NCBI GenBank assembly: GCA_945868475.1
Contig: CAMBLM010000001.1
Coordinates: forward strand, 186,001-250,000
Length of the DNA: 64,000 nt
Direction of reading: 5' to 3'
From: an uncultured Ruminococcus sp.
GTDB lineage: Bacteria > Bacillota > Clostridia > Oscillospirales > Ruminococcaceae
Part shown: piece by piece, positions 52,680-61,708 of the stretch
Layout of the letters: the number at the start of each line of letters is the position of its first letter
Numbering within the stretch: position 1 is the first letter of the stretch
Program-made: the position numbers and the translations under genes
Notes under the pieces: model-generated
Told to the model about the DNA's origin: nothing
What the model saw: only the letters and a program-made list of their open reading frames with translations
The model's database searches: none

Positions 52680-55607
52680 TCAGTTTGAAAGCACTGCCTC
52701 GGAATACATTACTGCGCCTTTTCCGCAGTTCGGGTGGATATGGTCGAGCAGATAGTAACTGTCGGGCTTTTCGGTAAGCTTTTGACGGATATAGCCGTTC
52801 GCATCTATGAAAATATCACTGTTTTCGTTGCAGGATTTTTCGAGAGCGCGGCTGTACTCCTCGTTGAGAGCGGTCTTTGCCGTAAATGAAATCTTGCAGA
52901 ATGGGTCGCCATCGGTCGAATACCATGGTGCTATAAAAACAAACTGTGCATTGGGAGATTTTTTTATAAGGAGTGATCTCAGTTCATTCTGACGTGCCGC
53001 AAAGTCCTCCGCTGTCATTGCACATACGCTTTCATCACGGTATCTTACATCATTTGTGCCGAGAGCGATAACGTAAAGCTCAGCCTCGGGGATGCTGTCG
53101 ATATTATCTATCATATAGGAAACAGTGCATCCGCCTTTGGAGTAATTGCAGACCGTTTTATCGGGGATATATTCCTCGATCGGTTCATACCATGGACAAC
53201 CGCCGTTTTTCGTTCCTTCGGTCACGCTGTCACCGATAAAGCACACTGAGTTCACATTCTGCATTGCTTTTCCAAGCTTGCCCGAACGCATTTCATCATT
53301 CATTTCAAGACCTCCTGCTTTTGAACGGATGAATCCATTTTTGTCAAAATAATATCTTTCCGTAACAGACGAAATATCCATTTCATGTCCGAATACAACC
53401 CTTGTAACAGCAGCATTTGCGTTTTTCGCTTTCTCAATATCGTCCGTGCTCAACTGATTGCGGAGAGATGTGTCGTTCATAATGTCATATATGGGCAGTG
53501 CACGGTAGTTCCCGTCCGCAGGTGCTTGCGTGTAAAGAGGGACAATACTTCCGCCGATTATCTCTTTGGTGCCGCGGTCGATATAAACGTCAATGAGCAT
53601 ACTTGTATCGCCCTGTTTTTCACGGTAGATATTTGCAAAATTTCCGGGGCAATATGCCGTGAAAACATTTCGTCCGTCATGATCTTCAACAACAGCAGGC
53701 TCGACCGCGTGAGCATGATCGCCAAGGATAATATCATCACCGTTCTGCTTGAAAATATCGAACCAGACATTCTGTTCTTCATCGGGAGTATTTGAAAACT
53801 GCGTTCCGATATGCGGAAGAACGATGATAAGGTCAGGGTCAAGTGCCTTTGCATCGGCAAAATCCTGTTCTGCATTTTTTCTCAGGGCCTCAAAAAGTTC
53901 GCCTGTAGTTCCCGAAATAATTGATGTAATATACGAAAGATGACCATTGGCCAGTTCTTCGATGTCATATCCGTTGCTGCCGTATGTATATGCAAGGACA
54001 GCTATTTTTAAGCCGTCACGATCAATGAGCTTTATGCGGCTGTTCTGCTTTTCTTCAGCAGTTCTGTATGAACCGATGTGTTCAAGTCCGATCCCGTCAA
54101 GAATATCAAGGGTTCTCAATGCGCCGCTGATATCACGGTCAAGGAGATGATTTGTTGCCGTTGTAACAAGGTCAAACCCTGTGTTCTGCACGGCATTTGC
54201 AAAGCTGTCGGGAAAGTTCAGCCAGAGTGTTTTTCCATCGTCAAAATTGCTTGAAGAATAACCTGCCTCCTCACCTGCAGCAGGACCTTCAAATACACCT
54301 ATCGCAAGGTCGGCGGAGGAAATGTATTTTTCGGCATATTCAAAAACATCGTCAAACTCATATCCGTTTTCAGTGTATGCACGTTTGACCTGATCTTCAA
54401 GCAGTATCAGATCACCTGCAAATGTAATACGAAATGCTTTGTCAAAAGTGTTTTGCTGTTCCGATGTCATTATCGGGTATATAATATCACTGTCAGTATT
54501 TTCGGCTGTATCTGTATTGACTGTGATATCCTCGCCCTTTATCAGTTTTTTTAGATCATCAAAGGATATCCCCGAATAGGAATCGATCAAAACAGAAGCA
54601 ATAAATCCAAATAAAACAATGAGAACAGCGGCTTTGGGTGTTGCCGACTTTCCATCGTTGAACAATTCAGCACCCGATTCGGCGAATCTGTTTGCATATT
54701 TACAGAATAGATCGTTACCAAATGCAATACAGATCAAAATAGCCGCAGCGATCGATATAATAATGACAGCCGCATTGTTAAATTCACCGATGAGGTCGCT
54801 TATGATGAGCGTAAACGGTCTGTGAAGCAGGAATATCCATAAGGAATTTCTTCCGAACATCGTTAAAAGCGGAATTTTTTTGCACGGTGAAATGTTTCTC
54901 AGTGTAAATATTGCCATTGCGGCAATTATGTAAAGAACAATTCTTCCGAATGCATCGATCGGGGAATTGTACGGGAACATTTGAAAGGCACTGTCTGAAA
55001 ATGAAAAAAATTTTTGTGATGCAAATGCAATTATGGCTGTTATCAGAGCAGCACCGCTGCCAATGAGAATCCTTCTTGGGTAAGGAGAATTTTCCATGGC
55101 TTCACTTTTTTCTTTTGTGAGCAGGTATCCCATCATATAAAACGGATAGAACCCGATTATTCTTGAAACAGCAAATGTATTGTCTATAGAATCAAAAAAG
55201 CCTGCAAACAAAGCAATGCCAAATAGGATCAGTTGTATTTCTTTAAATCCCGCAATGTGGTGTGCTGTCAGCCGCCATACGACCAAAGCTATCAGAAACC
55301 AGTAAGAATACATAGGTTTCAGCAGTGAATCAAAGCCGTAAATAAACCCCATGACGCTGTTAAAAATAAAGTACAGAAACAATAGCTTTATAATTGCTCC
55401 AAAACTGTGTGAATTTTCGCTTTTTCCAAAATATCCGCACACAAAAACAAATGCAGGCATATGAAACATATAAATATAGTCAACAATGCTGTTGATCGCA
55501 GACGAGTTGCTTTGAAGCTGATATAAAATATGAGCAAAAACTGTGAGCAGCATTAACAGCCCTTTTATATTGTCCCAATAAACGCTTCTTTGCTTTGCAG
55601 TTTGCAT
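52680..55607 (-). CDS. Acyltransferase 3 - CapA-like - SGNH hydrolase fusion protein
   Basis: This 975-residue membrane protein has three parts. Residues 1-330 are an Acyltransferase_3 (OafA-like) domain of about ten helices opening RSVYWDNIKGLLMLLTVFAHIL. Residues about 390-660 are a CapA (PGA_cap) metallophosphatase-like domain with ITFAGDLILLEDQ, TTATNHLLDRD, VLPHIGTQFS, ILGDHAHAVEP and CPGNFAN. Residues about 785-975 are an SGNH esterase with GDSVTEG, GGCTVSY, ALGTNDV and the Asp-His pair in LLDHIHPN. A likely role is adding and removing acyl groups on a cell-surface polymer. ATG at 55607 (MQTAKQRS) follows AAAGGA; the frame's earlier 75 residues overlap asnB. Confidence 0.87.
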   Translation of the reverse strand: MQTAKQRSVYWDNIKGLLMLLTVFAHILYQLQSNSSAINSIVDYIYMFHMPAFVFVCGYFGKSENSHSFGAIIKLLFLYFIFNSVMGFIYGFDSLLKPMYSYWFLIALVVWRLTAHHIAGFKEIQLILFGIALFAGFFDSIDNTFAVSRIIGFYPFYMMGYLLTKEKSEAMENSPYPRRILIGSGAALITAIIAFASQKFFSFSDSAFQMFPYNSPIDAFGRIVLYIIAAMAIFTLRNISPCKKIPLLTMFGRNSLWIFLLHRPFTLIISDLIGEFNNAAVIIISIAAAILICIAFGNDLFCKYANRFAESGAELFNDGKSATPKAAVLIVLFGFIASVLIDSYSGISFDDLKKLIKGEDITVNTDTAENTDSDIIYPIMTSEQQNTFDKAFRITFAGDLILLEDQVKRAYTENGYEFDDVFEYAEKYISSADLAIGVFEGPAAGEEAGYSSSNFDDGKTLWLNFPDSFANAVQNTGFDLVTTATNHLLDRDISGALRTLDILDGIGLEHIGSYRTAEEKQNSRIKLIDRDGLKIAVLAYTYGSNGYDIEELANGHLSYITSIISGTTGELFEALRKNAEQDFADAKALDPDLIIVLPHIGTQFSNTPDEEQNVWFDIFKQNGDDIILGDHAHAVEPAVVEDHDGRNVFTAYCPGNFANIYREKQGDTSMLIDVYIDRGTKEIIGGSIVPLYTQAPADGNYRALPIYDIMNDTSLRNQLSTDDIEKAKNANAAVTRVVFGHEMDISSVTERYYFDKNGFIRSKAGGLEMNDEMRSGKLGKAMQNVNSVCFIGDSVTEGTKNGGCPWYEPIEEYIPDKTVCNYSKGGCTVSYMIDNIDSIPEAELYVIALGTNDVRYRDESVCAMTAEDFAARQNELRSLLIKKSPNAQFVFIAPWYSTDGDPFCKISFTAKTALNEEYSRALEKSCNENSDIFIDANGYIRQKLTEKPDSYYLLDHIHPNCGKGAVMYSEAVLSN

Positions 55608-55687
55608 AATAAAATTTCCTTTCATCCCGATTATGTAAAAAATTATAACACAAAAGTCTTTTTTTAGCAATATATCAGTAAGAAAAA

Positions 55688-55717
55688 AGCACGAAAAGCG
55701 GTCAACTTTTCGTGCTT
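55688..55717 (-). terminator. Terminator of asnB
   Basis: AAGCACGAAAAG and CTTTTCGTGCTT form a perfect 12-bp stem, followed by TTTTTTC on the minus strand. It separates asnB from the fusion gene. Confidence 0.92.
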
Positions 55718-55728
55718 GGAGCATATTA

Positions 55729-57567
55729 TCAAATATTTGCGCCTTCAAAATATACGGCATACCACTGTAAAAAGATGAAAACTGTCCATATCTTTCTGCT
55801 GTTGTCGTATTTGCCCTCGCGGTGTTCGTCAAGAAGCTTTACGAGCAGGTCGGTGTTGAAGAATTTTTCAGCGGCAGGGGAGGTGAAAGAATCCTTTACG
55901 ATGCCGTAATATTTATCTTCTTTGAGCCATACTCTGATAGGAACGGGGAAGCCGAGTTTCTTTTTGTTTGCGGTTTTCGGAGGAGCGGCACGGAGCGCAG
56001 CCTGACGCATTGCGAGCTTGGTGTTCTCGGTGCTTACTCTGTATCTCCATGGTATTTGCTCCGCAAGTTCCATTATCTTCTTATCAAGGAAGGGTACACG
56101 GAGTTCGAGCGAATTTGCCATTGACATTTTGTCGGCTTTAAGCAGGATATCGCCCGTCATCCAAAGGTGCAGGTCAAGATACTGCATCTTCGTTATCTGA
56201 TCCTTGTCCTTGACCTTATCATAGAAAGGTGCTGTGATAACGGTTGGATCGGGAGCGTTTGTCTTTATTTTAAGAAGCTTTTTGCGGTCTTTGGGTGTGA
56301 ACATATAAGCGTTGCCGATGAAGCGTTCTTCAAGATCCTTGCCGTTGCGGACGAGGAAGTTTACGCCCCTCTTCTGAGGAAGATGTGAAGCAACATTGCC
56401 GATTCCGCGGCGGATAAACTTAGGCAGTGACTTGTAGGCGTGCGAACCGAGCGGTTCTTTGTAAACATTGTAGCCGCCGAAGATCTCATCTGCGCCCTCA
56501 CCGGAGAGAACGACCTTTACATATTCCGAAGCCTTGTTGCAGACGAAATAAAGTGCAATGCAGGATGGGTCAGCAAGCGGTTCGTCCATGTGATACTGAA
56601 TTCTCTTTATATTGCCCCAGTATTCTTCGGGCGAGATGACCTTGCTGATATTTTCCTTGCCGATATACTGAGAAAATTCCTTTGCCCAGCCTATCTCGTT
56701 GTATTTTTCATCTTCACCGAAGCCGACCGTGAATGTCTTGTCAACATTTGCAACGGAAGCAACATAGCTTGAATCAACACCGCTTGAAAGGAAGCTTCCG
56801 ACCTCAACATCAGCGATCTTATGAGCCTCAACGGAGTTCTTGAATGTATCGGAAATGCGGTCTACCCATTCGTCCATATCAGGCTTTTCGTCTGCGTTAA
56901 AGTTGATATCCCAGTAACGCTTTACATCAAGCTTGCCGTTCTTATATTTGAAGCAGTGAGCGGCAGGAAGCTTGTAAACATTTTTGAAAAATGTTTCGTT
57001 AGTAGGGGAGTACTGGAAAGTGAGATAATTTTCAAGTGCTGTTTCGTTAAGCTCTTTCTTGAAATCAGGGTGAGCGAGGAAAGCCTTTATCTCCGAGCCG
57101 AACATAAAAGTATCGTCCATTACAGCGTAGTAAAGCGGCTTGATGCCGAAGAAATCCCTTGCGCCGAAGAGTTCTTTTGTCTTGGTGTCCCAGATAACGA
57201 AAGCGAACATTCCGCGAAGCTTGTCGAGAAGCTTTTCGCCGTATTCTTCATAGCCGTGAAGAAGTACTTCCGAGTCGGTCTTGGTCGTGAAAATATGTCC
57301 TTTTGCAACAAGTTCTTCACGAATGGATCGGAAGTTGTAGATCTCACCGTTGAAAAGGAGAACCTTGCTTCTGTCCTCGTTGTAAATAGGCTGGTCGCCC
57401 GATTCAGTAATATCAATGATGCTCAGACGGCGGAAGCCGAGAGCAATATCTTCGTCAGTATATTTGCCGCCCGAGTCAGGACCGCGGTGACGTATTTTAT
57501 CCATCATATCTTCGATGATGCGATTGGAATTATCTTTTGTATTTGTAAAGCCAACAAAACCGCACAT
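55729..57567 (-). CDS. asnB: Asparagine synthase, glutamine-hydrolysing
   Basis: AsnB makes asparagine from aspartate, glutamine and ATP. The 612-residue protein has the N-terminal nucleophile Cys (MCGFVGFTN), RHRGPDSGG, FNGEIYNFR and the class II glutaminase core up to about 200. The synthetase domain follows with the ATP loop SSGVDSSYVASV, VVLSGEGADEIFGGY and the late ELRVPFLDKKIMELA. GGAGG precedes the ATG. Related AsnB paralogs act in cell-wall amidation, so this role cannot be ruled out. Confidence 0.95.
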   Translation of the reverse strand: MCGFVGFTNTKDNSNRIIEDMMDKIRHRGPDSGGKYTDEDIALGFRRLSIIDITESGDQPIYNEDRSKVLLFNGEIYNFRSIREELVAKGHIFTTKTDSEVLLHGYEEYGEKLLDKLRGMFAFVIWDTKTKELFGARDFFGIKPLYYAVMDDTFMFGSEIKAFLAHPDFKKELNETALENYLTFQYSPTNETFFKNVYKLPAAHCFKYKNGKLDVKRYWDINFNADEKPDMDEWVDRISDTFKNSVEAHKIADVEVGSFLSSGVDSSYVASVANVDKTFTVGFGEDEKYNEIGWAKEFSQYIGKENISKVISPEEYWGNIKRIQYHMDEPLADPSCIALYFVCNKASEYVKVVLSGEGADEIFGGYNVYKEPLGSHAYKSLPKFIRRGIGNVASHLPQKRGVNFLVRNGKDLEERFIGNAYMFTPKDRKKLLKIKTNAPDPTVITAPFYDKVKDKDQITKMQYLDLHLWMTGDILLKADKMSMANSLELRVPFLDKKIMELAEQIPWRYRVSTENTKLAMRQAALRAAPPKTANKKKLGFPVPIRVWLKEDKYYGIVKDSFTSPAAEKFFNTDLLVKLLDEHREGKYDNSRKIWTVFIFLQWYAVYFEGANI

Positions 57568-57647
57568 AATGTTCCTCCAAAAATAGAAATATACATATAT
57601 TATACTTTATTACCGAAGATAATGCAATATGAAGATTTAACAAAAAG

Positions 57648-57682
57648 AAAAGGAAACGGCAATAAAAATCTGCCGTTTCCTC
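57648..57682 (-). terminator. Terminator of the yceG-telA pair
   Basis: AGGAAACGGCA and TGCCGTTTCCT form a perfect 11-bp stem, followed on the minus strand by TTTCTTTTTG. Confidence 0.9.
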
Positions 57683-57693
57683 TTTGAACGAGA

Positions 57694-58863
57694 TCAATAT
57701 GTCTGTCTTGTTGCTTCAAGCTTGTTCTTGTAATCCTGTTTGAGAGCTTCAAGACGCTTGGAATCCTCTGCACGTTTGATCTTTGCATCTTCCTGTATCT
57801 TTCTTGTTTCTTCGATACCGCTTACGATAGTCTGCCATGTTTCCTCAAGAGTTTCGATCTTTATCGAGCTGCCCGAAGCCATCTTTGCGATCATCTTGGA
57901 CTGCTCAACTGTGTTGTGGGCGTTCTTGACAAGAAGCTCGTTTGTTTTTGCGTCAAGTGCTGCCATTGAGTCAGCCTGAACTTTCTGACGCTTGAGCATT
58001 ACAGCCTGCGCAAGCGACTGCTTGAAAACAGGCATTGTGATGATGAATGCGGAATTTATCTTTCTGATAAGGTTGAGGTTTGAATACTGCATAGTTTTGA
58101 GCATCGGAACAGTCTGCATTGCGACATTTTCTGCAATTTTAAGATCCATTACTCTCTGCTGGAAGATCTCGCGGACATTTTCAAGGTTCTGGAGATCCAT
58201 TGCAACAGCACCGGAATCGGGGTTCTGTTCAAGTTTTTTCTTGTATTCATCGATGTACTGGTCGAGCTCTACGCAAGCCTGTTCGCCTGCCATAATGTAA
58301 AGTGTGAGGTCTTTATAGTAGTTGATGTTTGCATTGTACATCTGTTCAAGTTTAACGTTGGACTGTTCGATCTCTTTTTCGTAGCCTTTGAGCTGAACAT
58401 AAATGCGGTCAACGTTTTCACCCATTGTGTGATATTTTTCGAGAAGCTTGTCGATCTGCTTGCGGAGATTTGCGAAGAAGCCCTTTTTAGGTTCTTCTGT
58501 AAGCTCCTTAGCATCGAACTGTTCCATAACTGCAGCGAGAGCGGTGAGCATTTCGCCCGAATCATCGATCTGCTTCATATTCATTGCATTAAGCACCTGA
58601 TCGGAAGCCTTTGAGATCTCTGTTGCAGCATCGTTGCCGAATTTTACAATGGAGTTGACATCGTTGATGTTGATAGAGTCAACGAGCTTCTGAACAGCTT
58701 CACTCTTTACGAGGTCATTCTTGATGTTCTGCTGAACCTCCACTATTGAGAAATTTTCGGGGGCTGTTGCGATCGTTGGTGCAGTCTGAGCTGTTGCTGT
58801 TTCAATGCCTGCTGTCTGTACAGCGGCCTCCTGCTCTGATGACGGTGTGAACTGTAAACCCAT
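57694..58863 (-). CDS. TelA/KlaA family toxic anion resistance protein
   Basis: This 389-residue cytoplasmic protein is largely helical with long coiled coils and fits the TelA family (B. subtilis YceH), which is linked to resistance to tellurite and to phage, cell-wall and other stress. Features are the central KKGFFANLRKQIDKLLEKYHTM, VDRIYVQLKGYEKEIEQSNVKLEQMY, and MKTMQYSNLNLIRKINSAFIITMPVFKQSLAQAV (cited in part), which are characteristic of the family. It starts two bases after the yceG-like stop, with the binding site GAAAGGAC inside that gene, so the two are tightly coupled. Confidence 0.88.
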   Translation of the reverse strand: MGLQFTPSSEQEAAVQTAGIETATAQTAPTIATAPENFSIVEVQQNIKNDLVKSEAVQKLVDSININDVNSIVKFGNDAATEISKASDQVLNAMNMKQIDDSGEMLTALAAVMEQFDAKELTEEPKKGFFANLRKQIDKLLEKYHTMGENVDRIYVQLKGYEKEIEQSNVKLEQMYNANINYYKDLTLYIMAGEQACVELDQYIDEYKKKLEQNPDSGAVAMDLQNLENVREIFQQRVMDLKIAENVAMQTVPMLKTMQYSNLNLIRKINSAFIITMPVFKQSLAQAVMLKRQKVQADSMAALDAKTNELLVKNAHNTVEQSKMIAKMASGSSIKIETLEETWQTIVSGIEETRKIQEDAKIKRAEDSKRLEALKQDYKNKLEATRQTY

Positions 58864-58865
58864 AA

Positions 58866-60500
58866 TTATTTGCGTCCTTTCTTAAAAAGTTTATTGAATA
58901 ATCCACCGCTTTCCTTTGGCTCGGGGATAGAGTCGGGAATTTTGAACCTTGGAATACGGACATTATACTTGAATTCGTTCATTCCGAACGTGGTGAATGC
59001 CTCGGGCGAGATATAAGTTTCAAGGTTTTTATAGCCTGTCGGAGTGTAAACAATTATATCGAAACCGAGAAGATTGAATAATAGGAGCTGGATACATTCT
59101 ATTTTGCTGAAAGTATCCTCGATAGTGTCGATGACAACTATTTTCGGTATATCCTTAGTGAAGTCGAACTTCTGTAAAATTTTCAGAACTTCGCGTTCGA
59201 GCGCAAGACCAACATAAATTACAAGCGGAACAAGCTCCGATCCATCAAGCATGAGCAGACCGCTGTCGATAGCTTCCTGCATCTTGTGAAATATAAGCAT
59301 CTGAAGATCGTCCGAAAGGAATCGATAAGCATTTGCAGGGGAATCCTTCAGCTTTTCGATGTTTATTGTTGTTCCGTCATAAAACGGCTTGAAAGCAGTG
59401 AAAACGGATGGTGGAAATTTGTCGTAGGACGGTGCTTTGTAGATAACTCTTGAAAGGGGAGATAGCTTCATCTTTACGCTTTCCCAGTAATCGTCCATAT
59501 CACCGTCGCGAACGCCGCTTATCTTTGCAAAAATATTCGGGATGACGACAGTTTTATTTTTTATGACATCAAAACCCGTGCGATATCTTGCCGCCTGATG
59601 CCAGAGAATATCGATTTCTTCGTAGGTCGTTTTAAGAGTGAGTGCCTGCATATCGGAAAACTGAAAATCTCTGAATATTGAGGTGTTGCTGTACATAAAG
59701 CTGTTAAGCTCCTGCTCGGCACTGTACGCGATAGTCGCTTTGGCTGACTTGATAAGCTTGTCGGGAAAAGGAAATTCTTCGCCGTCTGCGGCAAATTCAA
59801 ATATCTGCATACGGCTTTCGCTGTTGCCCGATTTTAAAGCTTCGAGTGAAGCCTTTGAAGCCGATATAACAAGTACGTCAAAACCCGACTGCGACAGAAA
59901 ATGCAGAAATTCGACTTCATTTTCGCCTGCGCTTCCGTAGAAAATGACTGTAGGAATATCATTTTCGAGGCTTGCGGCAAACTGCTCGGAGGCAGTGCAG
60001 CGATTGAGCCAGGTTATAGTCCTTACGCCGTATTCAAAGAGAGCATCAAAGCTGACAGAAGCGTATTTTTCAGCTTTTTCTCTGAACAAACGCTTGGCTT
60101 CATCTGTTCTTGCACTGTCATTTCCGATTTTGATAAGATCGGAAAGGTCGGAAATCGCTTCTTCGGTATTTCCGCGTGAAACAGCATCAAAATATACTTT
60201 TTCCTGTGCTGTAGGTGCGCTCATTGCACCCGGAATAAATATCAGAAACTTCGGTGAACGGATAAGGTCTTCGCGAAGTGTGAAAAGTGCATTTTTATAG
60301 CCTGCCAAATTCTCTTCGGCAGGTGAACCGATAAGTCCGCAGAAAAAAACAGGGATTATCCCATCGGTGTTAAGTCCGAGTCCAAGCATGGAAGAACGTT
60401 CGGACTGCGGCTTTAGAATATCCGTAATGACCGTATCTGCGGTCGTTGGGATACACTTTGAAATTCGCTTATTTTCGGTAGAAAATCCTTCAAATCTCAT
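58866..60500 (-). CDS. YceG-like (Ter stress module) protein
   Basis: This 544-residue protein resembles B. subtilis YceG, a component of Ter-type stress modules; its chemistry is unproven. Support comes from its size, the pairing with a TelA gene downstream, and features such as VIFYGSAGENEVEFLHFLSQSGFDVLVISA, the ARYRTGFDVIKNKTVVIPNIFAKISGV segment and the late FDIIVYTPTGYKNLETYISPE (each cited in part). There is no signal peptide or membrane segment. The C-terminus is basic (LFNKLFKKGRK) and might touch membrane or nucleic acid. It starts at 60500 after GAGG. No terD, terC or terB homolog is in the window. Confidence 0.78.
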   Translation of the reverse strand: MRFEGFSTENKRISKCIPTTADTVITDILKPQSERSSMLGLGLNTDGIIPVFFCGLIGSPAEENLAGYKNALFTLREDLIRSPKFLIFIPGAMSAPTAQEKVYFDAVSRGNTEEAISDLSDLIKIGNDSARTDEAKRLFREKAEKYASVSFDALFEYGVRTITWLNRCTASEQFAASLENDIPTVIFYGSAGENEVEFLHFLSQSGFDVLVISASKASLEALKSGNSESRMQIFEFAADGEEFPFPDKLIKSAKATIAYSAEQELNSFMYSNTSIFRDFQFSDMQALTLKTTYEEIDILWHQAARYRTGFDVIKNKTVVIPNIFAKISGVRDGDMDDYWESVKMKLSPLSRVIYKAPSYDKFPPSVFTAFKPFYDGTTINIEKLKDSPANAYRFLSDDLQMLIFHKMQEAIDSGLLMLDGSELVPLVIYVGLALEREVLKILQKFDFTKDIPKIVVIDTIEDTFSKIECIQLLLFNLLGFDIIVYTPTGYKNLETYISPEAFTTFGMNEFKYNVRIPRFKIPDSIPEPKESGGLFNKLFKKGRK

Positions 60501-60598
60501 TTAACTTTGCCTCACAAAAATAATCTGCATATATTATACAATAAATAGTATATCTTTGTCAATAATCTTTTACAAAATTATTTTTTCGTAAAAAAGGC

Positions 60599-60628
60599 TT
60601 GACAAGTCGGTGCAGGATATGGTATCAT
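60599..60628 (+). promoter_or_regulatory. Promoter of the T-box-controlled methyltransferase-tyrS operon
   Basis: TTGACA (60599-60604), an 18-base spacer and TATCAT (60623-60628) precede the T-box leader. Confidence 0.8.
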
Positions 60629-60634
60629 CATAAA

Positions 60635-60885
60635 TAACTAAAGGCTGTGAAGAGAACCCATTAAGCGGATGATACAGCGGTCAAAGAGAGTCCTTGGTCG
60701 GTGAAAAAGGATACCATTCTTTCGTGAATTACATCTCGGAGCTTGTGTCCCGAAACAACAGTAGGGATATGCGGTCTGCGCCCGTTACAGCGCCCTAAAG
60801 GTCTGCTTTTGAAGCAGATAAACTGAGGTGGTACAGCGATGATTCGCCCTCTTGAAGCCTATGCTTTCAAGGGGGATTTTTCATT
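60635..60885 (+). promoter_or_regulatory. T-box leader, probable tyrosine specifier
   Basis: The leader has Stem I elements (AGAGAGTCC, GGTCGGTGAAAAAGG), then GTGAATTACATCTCGGAGC, and the T-box GAGGTGGTACAGCG at 60825-60838. The intrinsic terminator CCCTCTTGAA/TTCAAGGGGG with ATTTTT ends at about 60885. The specifier is TAC (60730-60732, tyrosine) if the usual purine after the codon is required, or TTA (leucine) if counted as in the trp leader. The TGGT in the T-box fits an ACCA tRNA end, which both tRNAs have. With tyrS downstream, tyrosine is favoured. Confidence 0.88.
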
Positions 60886-60901
60886 TTTAGGAGAATTTCG
60901 T

Positions 60902-61690
60902 ATGATCGTGATGAAAGACATAGACAGCGAAAAGCCTTTTGATTGGGGCAGAACTTCGTCGGATTATGCAAAATACCGCGATATTTATCCCGAAGTTTTC
61001 TATGAAAAGATACATTCGCTCGGGATCGGCGTTTCAGGTCAGAGTGTTCTCGATATCGGTACAGGAACGGGAGTTATCCCACGGAATATGTATCATTACA
61101 GTGCAAAATTCACGGGAACGGATATTTCGGAAAATCAGATAGCTCAGGCGAAAATTCTTGCCGAAAAAGCTGATATGGATATCCGATTTATATGTTGTCC
61201 GACCGAAAAGCTTGATTTTCCCGATGAAAGCTTTGATGCGGTTACAGCCTGCCAGTGTTTCTTTTATTTTGACCATAAAATAACATCAGAAAAGCTTGCG
61301 AAGCTGCTCAAAAGCAGCGGAAAATTAGCTGTTCTGTATATGGGCTGGCTGCCATATGAGGACAAGGTCGCAGGTGTGAGTGAGGAGCTTATTCTTAAAT
61401 ATAATCCAAAGTGGACGGGCAGGGGAGATGTTCGCAATGAAAACTATGTTCCCGATGTATATGGCAATTATTTCAGAAAAATTCACAGTGAGATCTTTGA
61501 TGTGAAGATTCCGTTCACCCGTGAAAGCTGGAACGGACGAATAAAAGCCTGCCGAGGAATAGGAGCTTCTCTTTCCGAAGGTGAAATATCGGCTTTTGAA
61601 CGTGAACATCTTGCATTGCTTGAAAAAATCGCACCCGAAAGCTTTGAGGTACTTCATTATTGTGCTATATCCGTTTTGGAAAAGCTATAA
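60902..61690 (+). CDS. Class I SAM-dependent methyltransferase
   Basis: This 262-residue cytoplasmic enzyme has the SAM-binding motif VLDIGTGTGVIPRNM, motif II GTDISENQIAQAKIL, and FDAVTACQCFFYFDH, as in UbiE/Methyltransf_11-type proteins. The C-terminal part (FTRESWNGRIKACRGIGASL) is typical of a widespread uncharacterised subgroup. The substrate is unknown. ATG at 60902 follows AGGAG by eight bases; the longer frame from 60839 begins in the T-box terminator. It is the first gene behind the T-box leader and is followed by an exported protein and tyrS with tiny gaps. Confidence 0.85.
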   Translation: MIVMKDIDSEKPFDWGRTSSDYAKYRDIYPEVFYEKIHSLGIGVSGQSVLDIGTGTGVIPRNMYHYSAKFTGTDISENQIAQAKILAEKADMDIRFICCPTEKLDFPDESFDAVTACQCFFYFDHKITSEKLAKLLKSSGKLAVLYMGWLPYEDKVAGVSEELILKYNPKWTGRGDVRNENYVPDVYGNYFRKIHSEIFDVKIPFTRESWNGRIKACRGIGASLSEGEISAFEREHLALLEKIAPESFEVLHYCAISVLEKL

Positions 61691-61708
61691 AAATATACTT
61701 GAAAGGTC

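Noticed and set aside
55608-55832. The first 75 codons of the open frame leading into the acyltransferase fusion
   Set aside because: They overlap asnB and its terminator, and the binding site AAAGGA points to ATG 55607, where the AT3 domain begins.
56821-57687. A 288-codon plus-strand open frame
   Set aside because: It is antisense to asnB, whose identity is certain, and has no convincing start site.
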